From positions 11,796 to 75,795 of the forward strand of contig JADJSY010000085.1 in the NCBI GenBank assembly GCA_016711435.1: 64,000 nucleotides of DNA, written 5' to 3'. Source of the stretch: Lewinellaceae bacterium. Its GTDB lineage: Bacteria > Bacteroidota > Bacteroidia > Chitinophagales > Saprospiraceae. The notes beneath the pieces were generated by a model. That model had not been told where the DNA came from. It was given only the letters and a program-made list of their open reading frames with translations, and made no database searches. How positions within the stretch are numbered: position 1 is the stretch's first letter; every line of letters begins with the position of its first letter. A program made the position numbers and the translations under genes. This document shows positions 19,786-28,191 of the stretch, in pieces.

Positions 19786-21366
19786 ATGCAACGCAACACC
19801 CTCCTGCTCCTTTTTTTATTATCCGGACTGTACAGCCTCCGCGCTCAAACCGTCAACTGGGCCAATGATATCGCGCCTATTTTGTATGAAAACTGCACCA
19901 AATGTCACCGGGAAGCCGGGCTGGGGCATTTTTCGCTGGTCGGCTACGGCAACGCTTTCTCCAAACGTCTCTCCATCCGGGAAGAGACCGGCGCGCGGCG
20001 CATGCCACCCTGGAAACCCGACCCCACATACCGGCAATATGCCCATGAAAACCGGCTGAGCGATGCCGAGATACAACTGATCGACGATTGGGTCGAGGCC
20101 GGCGCGCCCTCCGGCGATCTCAGCCAGGCGCCACCTGATCCGGTGTTTACACAGGGTTCCTCCATCGGCGAACCGGATCATTTCCTGACCACCCCGTTTT
20201 ACACCGTAACGGCTACGGATGATGAATACCGCTGTTTTGTTATTCCCAATGGCCTCAACCAGGTATCATACCTCCGGGGACTGGAGGCGATTCCCGGCAA
20301 CCATGAAGTGGTACACCATATCCTGATTTACGAAGATGTCACCGGACAAGCGCAAATTCTTGATAATCAAACGCCAATGAAGCATGGATATGTCAATTTC
20401 GGCGGCCCTGGCGTCAGCGGGCGCCCGACTGGTCGGCGCCTGGGTGCCCGGCGCACAAACCACCCTTTTGCCGCCGTTCATGGGCGTAAAACTGACGCCT
20501 GGCGCCGACCTTATCGTTCAAATGCACTACCCGAAAGGTGTAACCGGCATGAGCGATATGACTATGCTGAACTTCTTTTTTACGCCGGGCAACCAGAATA
20601 TCCGGGAAGTGTCGCTAGATCCATTTATCAATCATTTTCCTTTTTCTCTGCAAAACGGGCCGCTGTTTATTCCCGCCAATACTACCAGAACGTTTCATGC
20701 GAAATTTACCGCGCCCCAAAAAGGTTCTCTTATCAGTGTAGCCCCACACATGCACCTGATCGGGCGCAACATTACCTCCTTCGCGGTCACCCCACAGGGC
20801 GATACCATTCCGTTTGTCCGCATCAACGACTGGGACTTTCACTGGCAGGGCAGGTACACTTTTCAGCACGTTCAGCCTATCCCATCCGGCACGGTGCTGC
20901 ATGCCTACGCCACGTATGACAATACGTCCGACAATCCGCACCAACCCAGCGACCCACCCCAGGATGTGTCCAGCGGAGAAGCCACCACGGATGAAATGAT
21001 GATCATCTATTTTGCCTATATGAGTTACCAGACCGGCGACGAAAATATTTTGCTCGACAGTACCCTGCTGAGTACTTCCACGTCACCATTTATTGAAAAT
21101 GAGGTAATTGGAAAAGTTGTGCTTTTCCCAAATCCTGTACAAAATTGGCTGGATATTCAATTCGACCTGGCTGAAAAAACAAGTGTGCGAATCCATATTA
21201 TCGACCACACCGGCAAAATAATTCAATTTGGAAATGAACACCGGAACTGGCGCCGGGTACGCACCGCCAAAAAATAGATGTCAGCACTTTGCCGCCGGGT
21301 GTCTACTTCGTTGAAATTCAAAGCGCCCATACCGCTAAGGCGGCGGGGAAATTTGTGAAAACGTGA
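19786..21366 (+). CDS. Cytochrome c / copper type II ascorbate-dependent monooxygenase-like T9SS protein (two frameshifts)
   Basis: Signal peptide (residues 1-20), then a heme-binding CTKCH (Cys37, Cys40, His41) with a cytochrome-like domain to about residue 110, then a region resembling the copper-binding core of peptidylglycine hydroxylating monooxygenases: VVHHILIYE (His177-178), later QMHYPKG and HMHLIGRN. The C-terminus has LFPNPVQNWLDIQF and a GVYFVEI...GKFVKT ending, a T9SS type A sorting domain. Frame changes near 20420 (GCGGGCGCCC run) and near 21245-21275 join conserved halves and are probably errors. The likely job is an exported heme-copper oxidoreductase; substrate unknown. Confidence 0.75.
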
Positions 21367-21379
21367 ATTGTGTTTATCG

Positions 21380-21555
21380 TGTTTAGTGTGTGGTGTTTAG
21401 TGTTTAGGGGGCATCCGAACGCGAAGCCCGCGAAGGACACCACACACCAAACACAATTCACGATTCCAGGCCTGAAAACGCAAGATCAAACCATCAGAGC
21501 CGCTAAGGGCTCTCTCACTTCTCACCTTCTCACTTCTCTCTCACTTCTCTCTTTC
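21380..21555. repeat. Repeat cluster before the histidine kinase
   Basis: GTGTTTAGTGTGTGGTGTTT and its imperfect complement CACCACACACCAAACAC flank a short loop at about 21380-21455. They are followed by GATTCCAGGCCTGAAAA and TCTCACTTCTCACCTTCTCA repeats. Part of this is open in frame with the kinase, but the natural start is the ATG at 21556. Confidence 0.7.
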
Positions 21556-22616
21556 ATGCTCAACACCCTCCTCTCCGGCCGGGGCCGTCTCATCGTCCAC
21601 CTCACAGGTTGGTTACTGGTTTCGCTGGTGACCTTCTACCTGATTTCGGGCTTGAGGCCGCCGGGTGAAGCATTGGCGCGTACCGTGATGAATATGAGTT
21701 TTCCGGCAGCGCTTTTTTATATCAACGCCAAAATAGTTGTTAACCGCTTTTTCGAGACCCATCGATACGGACGCTGGGCTTTTTGGAGCCTGATCCTTTG
21801 GCTGGGTACCGCCTGGATACGGGTGTTGACGGAGTTGTGGACGTTTGGCGGCAATGTTTTCAGCAAACAGAATATCCTGCCAGACGACCGGGGCTACCGC
21901 ATGTTCTTTGTGACGGCGCTGATTTATTTTATTCTGATGATTTTCAGCGCTTTATATCAATTGCTGGAAAATCGCCGGGAAATAGAGGCCCGGCACACCC
22001 AGGCCCGGTTGAATTTTCTGAAAGCCCAGATCAATCCGCATTTCCTGTTTAATACGCTGAACAATATTTACTCGGCAGCTGTGCTGCAACACCCGCGCAC
22101 AGCGGATATGGTGTTGCGGCTGAGCGATCTGCTGCGTTATGTCACGTATGACGGACAAGCGGAGCGGGTGCCGATTCACAAGGAAATTGCTCAAATGCGG
22201 GCATATATCGACCTGTTTCAATTGAAATCGGAAAACCCCTTGTCAATTCGTTTTGAGGTGGAAGGCGATCTCCAAAATGGTGAAATTGAACCGCTGCTAC
22301 TCTTACCTTTGGTGGAAAATGCCTTGAAACACGGTGACCTGGAGGAGCATCCTGCGGGTTACTTGCACATTTTGCTGCGCAAGGAAACGCAAAGCGCCTG
22401 TTTTTCAGGGTAGAAAATTCTTTCAACCCCGCCGACGAACAAAAAGATGAAGTGGGCGGGGTAGGACTGGACAATATTCGCCAGCGCCTGGAACTGAATT
22501 ACCCGGGGCGTTACCGCCTGGAAATCAGGCAGGAGGAGGGGCGGTTTGTGTCTGTGCTGGAAATTGGGGGGGGGGGGGGGGGGGGGACCCCACCCCTTTC
22601 CAACTATTCCATTTAA
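21556..22616 (+). CDS. LytS-family sensor histidine kinase (one frameshift, G-tract at 3' end)
   Basis: Membrane helices fill residues about 10-30, 45-62, 74-95 and 115-138. They are followed by the His_kinase domain with the phosphoacceptor His162 in KAQINPHFLFNTLNN, and a GHKL ATPase region (LLLPLVENALKHG). The frame breaks near 22405 and resumes as FFRVENSFNPADEQ...GVGLDNIRQRLELNYPG. The last codons run through a 21-base G tract (22566-22586) before a stop at 22614-22616. A LytTR response regulator follows 15 bp later, so the pair forms a two-component system. I reject the upstream in-frame start at 21370 because that segment is repeat. Confidence 0.85.
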
Positions 22617-22631
22617 ATTAATACCTTTTAT

Positions 22632-23332
22632 ATGAATCTCCGCTGCTTACTCGTCGACGACGAACACTTTGCCCTGCGTTGCTCGAAAAAATTCATTGCC
22701 GACACGCCCGGCCTGGAACTCGTTGCGGCCTGCAAAAGTCCGATCCGTGCGGTAGAAGTCCTGCAAAGCGAACCGGTCGATTTGCTGTTTCTCGATATTC
22801 AGATGCCCATTCTGAGCGGTACCAACCTGCTGCGTACCATTTCGCGCAAACCGGTAACCATTTTCACAACGGCTTATCCGCAACACGCCGTAGAGGCTTT
22901 CGACCTGAATGCCGTAGATTATCTGCTCAAGCCATTTGGTTTCGAGCGTTTTACGCAGGCCGTTGAAAAAGCCCGCATCCTGCTCCGGCAACAAAACAGC
23001 GACCTGCAAGGCAAACCCGAGGGCCATATCTCCGTTAAAGCCGACCGGAAATGGGTGAAAATCGCCATCGCCGAGATCCGTTACATCGAGGGCTGGAAAG
23101 AATACGTCAAAATTTTTACGGATCACGAAAGGGTGATTACGCTGGAAAGCCTCAACAACCTAGAAAACCCTTGCCCGCCACCCATTTTCTGCGGGTGCAC
23201 AAATCATATATTGTGGCCAAAGACCGGGTGCAAAAAATGGATGGAGAGGAACTGGTTTTGAGCGAAAATACCCGCATTCCGGTTGCCAGGGCACGAAAAC
23301 GCGAAGTGCTGGACGCCTTGTTTGTGGGGTGA
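22632..23332 (+). CDS. LytTR-family response regulator (one frameshift)
   Basis: Receiver domain at residues 1-120 with acidic pocket DDE at 9-11, phosphoacceptor Asp55 in LLFLDIQMP and the conserved Lys in LLKPF near 106. The LytTR DNA-binding domain starts at about residue 135 (HISVKADRKWVKIAIAEIRYIEG). The frame changes near 23165 (CCTAGAAAACCC), after which FLRVHKSYIVAKDRVQ and the family's ending follow to 23332. It is the partner of the LytS-type kinase directly upstream. Confidence 0.88.
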
Positions 23333-23350
23333 GGTTAACCTATAAATTTG
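23321..23350 (+). promoter_or_regulatory. Strong Bacteroidota promoter inside the end of the LytTR gene
   Basis: TTTG at 23321-23324, an 18-nt spacer and TAAATTTG at 23343-23350 match the -33/-7 consensus. Transcription would start near 23357, about 320 nt before the rhodanese gene. Confidence 0.55.
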
Positions 23351-23679
23351 GGTATTGTCGGATTCAAATAGTTGGAGATTCCCGGTGAGCGGGCGAAAAA
23401 AGATTTTGGCTCCGGTAACATTTATCACCTTGCCTGTTCTTGATTATATGCGAATTTTACACCTGAATCCAAGTTGTGGGAGTTATGTCAAAAGGATCGA
23501 GTGTAATAAGATGCCAAATTATACTTGGTTATTTCGGTGCGGAACTTCCCGAAAGTTTAAAACTTTCGGGAAGTTGGAGGTATCGCGAAACTAATACAAA
23601 TCCTGACCGATTTAGATGTAAATACTTGATTCCCAACACTAATAACCAATAACTAATAACGGATAACTACATTAGCACC
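23351..23679 (+). other. Long leader or small-RNA region before the sulfur genes
   Basis: 329 bp without a credible gene, downstream of a good promoter. It contains a perfect 33-nt palindrome at 23543-23575 (arms AACTTCCCGAAAGTTT) and AATAACTAATAACGGATAAC repeats at 23640-23668. It could be a long 5' leader or a small RNA ending at the palindrome. No riboswitch class was recognised. Confidence 0.35.
23543..23575. repeat. Perfect palindrome, copy 1
   Basis: Arms of 16 bp (AACTTCCCGAAAGTTT) around one central base. The same 33 nt, plus the four bases GGAG after it, occur at 42273-42305 inside the icmF coding sequence. Confidence 0.9.
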
Positions 23680-24060
23680 ATGCATAAAATACTTTTTTCA
23701 TTGCTGTTTTTCGCGGCCTGTACCCAACAAAATCCGGCGCAATCCAATGTGGATGCTGCACAGTTGGAACAAATGCTACAGAAAGACCCTTTATTACAAT
23801 TAGTTGATTTGCGCACCCCGGCGGAGTTGCAGCAAACCGGCAAAATCGAAGGCGCCAGGGTCATCAATTTCACCAGCGCGGATTTTCAAACCCAAATTGC
23901 CAGGCTGGATGAAGAAAAACCAGTGATCGTATATTGTGCGGCGGGCAGCCGCAGCCCCCGTGCCGCCCAACAAATGACCAAAATGGGTTTTAAAAAAGTG
24001 TATGATTACAAGGGCGGCATGAACGACTGGCTTTCAAAGGGCAAAAAAACAGTTCGATAA
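23680..24060 (+). CDS. Rhodanese-domain lipoprotein
   Basis: 126 residues. The short signal MHKILFSLLFFAAC ends in a lipobox with Cys14. The rest is a single rhodanese domain with VDLRTPAEL, IEGARVINF and the active-site loop CAAGSRS, whose Cys86 would carry the persulfide. A lipidated periplasmic sulfurtransferase is the likely role. It is the first of three genes (4-bp and 6-bp gaps) with a TsdA-like cytochrome and a DsrE-like protein, which suggests handling of thiosulfate-derived or other sulfane sulfur. Confidence 0.9.
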   Translation: MHKILFSLLFFAACTQQNPAQSNVDAAQLEQMLQKDPLLQLVDLRTPAELQQTGKIEGARVINFTSADFQTQIARLDEEKPVIVYCAAGSRSPRAAQQMTKMGFKKVYDYKGGMNDWLSKGKKTVR

Positions 24061-24063
24061 ATC

Positions 24064-25221
24064 ATGGAAAGCGGTAATTATTATTTCCCCGTCATGTGGT
24101 TGGTCATTATAGCCCTGGTTGTCGGCATCCTGGCGGCCAGCGGAAGCATCGGTCTGTTCCAAAAGCAGGTCAGCACTGATCCCCTGGTTCAGGCAAAAGG
24201 CGCACGGCAACTGTTCTTTCTAAAACAAGTGCGCTGGATACTCTGGGGCCTGGTCAGTCTGCTTACTTTGGGCGGTGTTTATGCCTGGAATATGTACCAA
24301 ACGACTGAAAAACAGGCTGTTGCAGCAGCGCGTAAGGGACTTGTTCCCGCTTATGAAAAAGGTAAATTGTGGGAAGCGCCCGATCCGTACCTGGCTGCAA
24401 CCGACCCGGAAGCCGAGCTGATCCGGTACGGCCGCGACCTGATCAGTCATACGCAGGATTATTTTGGTGAAAACGGCCTGGTGCGGCCGGGCAGCATCAA
24501 CGGAATGAATTGCCAGAACTGCCACCTCGAAGCCGGCAGTAAACCATTTGGCAATAATTATTTTGCCGTTCAAAGCACCTACCCACAACAACGCGCCCGA
24601 TCCGGGTCGCTGGAAACGATCCCCAAACGGGTGAATGACTGTTTCGAGCGCAGCCTGAACGGCGAAGCCCTCGACACGACCAGCCGTGAAATGTCGGCCA
24701 TTGTGGCCTATCTGCGCTGGCTGGGCACAGGTATTCCCAAAGGCGAAAAACCCAAAGGCGCCGGGCTGATGGAAGTTCCTTTCCTCGGCCGGGCAGCCGA
24801 CCCGCTGAAAGGCCAATGGGTGTATCAGACCAAGTGCGCCTCCTGTCACGGCGCCAACGGCCAAGGATTGCCCATGCCGGAAAGCGCCCGCACCTATCCA
24901 CCACTGTGGGGTGATAAAAGTTATAATGAAGCGGCAGGGCTGTTTCGAATGTCCCGTTTTGCCGGTTATGTAAAAGCAAACATGCCTTTCGGCGCCAGCT
25001 TTCAAAATCCCCAACTCAGCGACGAGGAAGCCTGGGATGTGGCGGCTTTTATCAATTCGCAACCGCGACCCAAACACCCTTTCCTGCAAACGGACTGGCC
25101 CGATATTTCAAAAAAACCGTACGATCATCCGTTCGGGCCATACACCGATTCTTTTCCCGAAATACAGCATAAATACGGACCTTTCGAACCCATTGTGGCC
25201 TTTTACAAACGTCCTAAATAA
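24064..25221 (+). CDS. Diheme cytochrome c, thiosulfate dehydrogenase (TsdA)-like, membrane anchored
   Basis: 385 residues. Two membrane helices at about 9-32 and 57-78 precede a diheme domain with CQNCH (Cys150-His154) and CASCH (Cys258-His262). The stretch around heme 1 (NCQNCHLEAGSKPFGNNY) and the downstream RVNDCFERSLNG match TsdA. The Cys 39 residues after His154 is in the position of the unusual Cys heme ligand of that family, and a GMEVP/KANMPFG-type Met region follows heme 2. TsdA oxidises thiosulfate to tetrathionate or runs the reverse reaction. The two N-terminal helices are not usual for TsdA and would tether it to the inner membrane. Genes on both sides are sulfur-transfer proteins. 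Confidence 0.8.
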   Translation: MESGNYYFPVMWLVIIALVVGILAASGSIGLFQKQVSTDPLVQAKGARQLFFLKQVRWILWGLVSLLTLGGVYAWNMYQTTEKQAVAAARKGLVPAYEKGKLWEAPDPYLAATDPEAELIRYGRDLISHTQDYFGENGLVRPGSINGMNCQNCHLEAGSKPFGNNYFAVQSTYPQQRARSGSLETIPKRVNDCFERSLNGEALDTTSREMSAIVAYLRWLGTGIPKGEKPKGAGLMEVPFLGRAADPLKGQWVYQTKCASCHGANGQGLPMPESARTYPPLWGDKSYNEAAGLFRMSRFAGYVKANMPFGASFQNPQLSDEEAWDVAAFINSQPRPKHPFLQTDWPDISKKPYDHPFGPYTDSFPEIQHKYGPFEPIVAFYKRPK

Positions 25222-25227
25222 AACAAC

Positions 25228-25659
25228 ATGAAAAAAACAACCTTCTTGCTCGCATTCCTGGTGTTTGCTACTGCCGCGCAGGCGCAGTCCGATGAAAATG
25301 TAGTGGTCAGCACTAAAAAACACAAGATGATCATTCAACTCACCAGCAGTGACACCACAGCACAAAAATCGCTTGTCAAACAGTTGGGCAACATCCTGCG
25401 CGCCGCCCCGAACACCAAAATAGAAGTGGTATGCCACAACAACGGCATCACTTTTCTGCAAACTGCTACCACTAAACACGCCGCTCAAATCCGGGAACTC
25501 AGCGCCCGGGGCGTCGATTTTGTGGCCTGCGAAAATACCATGCGCGACCGCAAAGTCAAACGGGAAGAACTGCTCGGCGAATGCCGCACCGTGCCTGCCG
25601 GCGTGGTGGAAATCATGCTGAAACAGGAGAAAAAGTGGTCGTATTTGAAGGCTGGGTGA
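25228..25659 (+). CDS. Exported DsrE-like protein
   Basis: 143 residues with a signal peptide (MKKTTFLLAFLVFATAAQAQ). The mature part fits the DsrE/DsrF-like fold (KMIIQLTSSD, KIEVVCHNNGITFL, GVDFVACENTM). Cys69 and Cys101 are candidates for persulfide carriage; Cys101 is in the position of the reactive Cys in many DsrE-like proteins. It is the last gene of the rhodanese / TsdA-like / DsrE cluster. The start is chosen for the signal peptide, 6 bp after the cytochrome gene. Confidence 0.85.
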   Translation: MKKTTFLLAFLVFATAAQAQSDENVVVSTKKHKMIIQLTSSDTTAQKSLVKQLGNILRAAPNTKIEVVCHNNGITFLQTATTKHAAQIRELSARGVDFVACENTMRDRKVKREELLGECRTVPAGVVEIMLKQEKKWSYLKAG

Positions 25660-25733
25660 AATAAATGAAAGGGCAAAATTGCAATATGAGTCAGGATTTT
25701 GCCTAAAACGGCCACAAAAAGGTCAAACTCTTA

Positions 25734-25833
25734 TTTATTGATGATTGCTTATTGACAATTGATGATTTTTGATGTGCGAAGATGCCACCTTACATCAAAA
25801 ATCATCAATTGTCAATAAGCAATCATCAATAAA
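25734..25833. terminator. 42-bp perfect inverted repeat between convergent genes
   Basis: Arms 25734-25775 and 25792-25833 are exact complements around a 16-nt loop and contain ATTGATGATTG / ATTGACAATTG sub-repeats. It lies between the DsrE gene (plus) and the first CotH gene (minus), where it could serve as a two-way terminator, although no T-run follows directly. Confidence 0.6.
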
Positions 25834-25903
25834 ATTGTGCCGGTGCGTACTAAGAGTCGCTACAAAAAATCCAGATGACTCATATTTGCCCCTTGCCCTT
25901 TCA

Positions 25904-28153
25904 CTAATTCCCCACCATTAACTTCATCGCCCTGCCTCCCGCACAGTGTACATGCCTGCCGGGCGACCGTACCTGGACTGTCATTTGAGATTCCTCTGTA
26001 TCGACTCTTGCACCAGGCGACCCATACGATCAATACTTGCACCCGACCCAGCGGCGCGTCCGATTGCAGCGTACAGGCATCGGAGGCGGGGTTGGGTACC
26101 AGCGCTAACACGGCGCGCTCCGGCGACTGCGTGGATGTAGTAGAGTTAAAATCATCGAACGTTACCGGCATGAAGGTGAAAGGCCCGACACCGTTCGGGT
26201 ACCGGCCAAACGAAATATCGGGTTGCTGCGGGCCGAAAGACAGGCTGTCCAGCACCGTTCCGGCGCCATCGGAGAGCATGATAAACTCGCCTCCCGCACT
26301 CAACTTGAAATTGGCGTGATAGGGACCCTGCAATTGATCTTCATCGAGCCAAACAATCAAAAAGCCGTTGCCGGGGATAGAAACACCGGCCGGGAAAGGC
26401 CATTTGGTCGGGTTGTCCGCTTTGTCGGTGAGGTACAGCCCGGTCAGGTTGACCGGAGTAGCGGTATTGTTATACAGTTCGAGCCAGTCCTCATTTTCCC
26501 CTGCTTCGTCGGTGGCGCCGGCGCCGTTGTCGGCCAGAAACTCATTGATCACCACATCGCCGGCATTCGGCAAAGGGGCTGGCTGGAAACGCTGAAAATT
26601 CGTGTTCGGCGCGCCGGTGCGAAACGGCCCGCCTGGGCATTTTCAGCATAGATGTAGTATTGCGCTTTCAAGCCGTTTATCGGGAAATCGCCGCCAAATA
26701 CGCCGTCGCCTGCCGCCCCGTCGTGGTGTTGCCCATCGTCGAAGAGCGGCGTTTTTTGAAAAACAGCGGAAGTATCGAAACGCCAGGCCAATACGGCGCT
26801 GCTGCTGTTTTGAATCAGGGCATTGACTTGCACGGTATTGGCTACGGTGGTTGTAATATTGGAAATAACAGGCGGCTCGGGCGTGATATTGCTGTTGCTG
26901 CTCAGGAAAGTGCTGCGGGCGTCCATCAAATCCGTCAGGCCGGGAATCGTGGAAAAACCGCCGCTGCCGCCATTGTTAATCGTCTGATTTACATTGTTTT
27001 GGAATGCCGTAAAAGAGTAAAATTTCTTGGTGTCATTTTGAACGTCGCTGCTGATGACGGACTGTAATGCCACCGCGCGCGCAGCGTAGGCGCCGGTGCT
27101 GAAATTTTCTTCCAGGATGGTGCGCAGGTGCGCCAGGTACATCCGTTTCCAGGTCGGGTTGGCCAGCAATTGTTTGATGAGTGGCCGGTTGTTATTGGTC
27201 GACTGAATCAAAGGGTCCATTTGTTTCATCTGCGCCAGGCTGAGCATACCGCTGCCGCCGGGGCTGAGCAAGGGGAAAGCGCCGAAATTCATGTTCAGGT
27301 CCCAGGAAACGGGCACAAAACGATTGTTTTCATCCAGATACAGGTAGTAATTCTGTGCAAATGCGCCGGTATAGGAATCGAGGTTGACGGTTGTATTGTT
27401 GAAGGCCAGCATCCAAAGCACCCTGTCCACATCGAGCACCTGTTCGGCGCCGGCGGGATGGTTTTTGAGCGTGTCCATCAGCGTCAGCAATTCGCGCCAG
27501 CCGTAGTCCGAACGCATATCGTATTTGTTGTAGTAAAAAGCGCTGTCGGCGCTGGAATACACCAGATCGGGATAATTGCCGCCTGTGCCAGGCCCGGCAA
27601 AATCTTCCGGGTTGCATTTCACAAAGGGGTTGTTGCCATCGGTGTAAAAATGTTTTTTTACAAAACGTTTGTTGATGCTTTCCACATTGGTGTACACCCC
27701 GAAATACGTGCCGTTGAGCCATAGTTTGGCGTGATTGGCCTGTGGCGCGTCCATGTATTGCCGCAATATTTCATACGACAGCGCTTCCCGCACAAACGTA
27801 GGGTCGGCAAAACAATTGGACAGTTTGACGTCCTCATAACCCTGGTAGTTCTGGCTTTTCCGCACAAAATCAAGTTCGATGTGCAGCGGATTTTTGGCAT
27901 TGTCGTCGTTGTACGAACTATTGCCCTTGTATTTCACGCCGCAACTGTCAAACATCTGTCCGTTGATCTCCACCGACTGCACCAGCAGGTAATCGCCCTG
28001 GTCAATGGCTTTTAGCGAATCGAGCAGGTGATCCCAGTTGTTTTGATAAAAAGTGACCCTGATTTCCTGGATACTACCTGCATCATACAGACCCTGGGCC
28101 TGCACAACATTTGAACACAACAATAACAACAGCAAAAAACCTGGAAGACGCAT
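25904..28153 (-). CDS. CotH-type surface kinase with lamin-tail and T9SS domains (two frameshifts)
   Basis: Signal peptide (MRLPGFLLLLLLCSNVVQAQ), then a CotH kinase domain at about residues 25-380: SCGVKYKGNSSYN, LNGTYFGVYTNVE and FVPVSWDLNMNFG, with the conserved Asp in the last. CotH is a secreted protein kinase fold. After a frame change near 26565 the protein continues with a lamin-tail (LTD) domain (GDVVINEFLADNGAG, NEDWLELYNNTATPVNLTG) and LVPNPASDACTLQSD. A second change near 25965 leads to AGMYTVRE and KLMVGN, a T9SS ending. It is last in a co-directional run with a second CotH protein, DUF4956, VTC and HlyD genes. Confidence 0.82.
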
Positions 28154-28191
28154 TTTTTTAATGATGAATGATAAATGATAAACGATGAATT

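Noticed and set aside
21370..21555. Upstream in-frame start for the LytS kinase
   Set aside because: The extra 62 codons are translated repeat; the membrane domain begins at the ATG at 21556.
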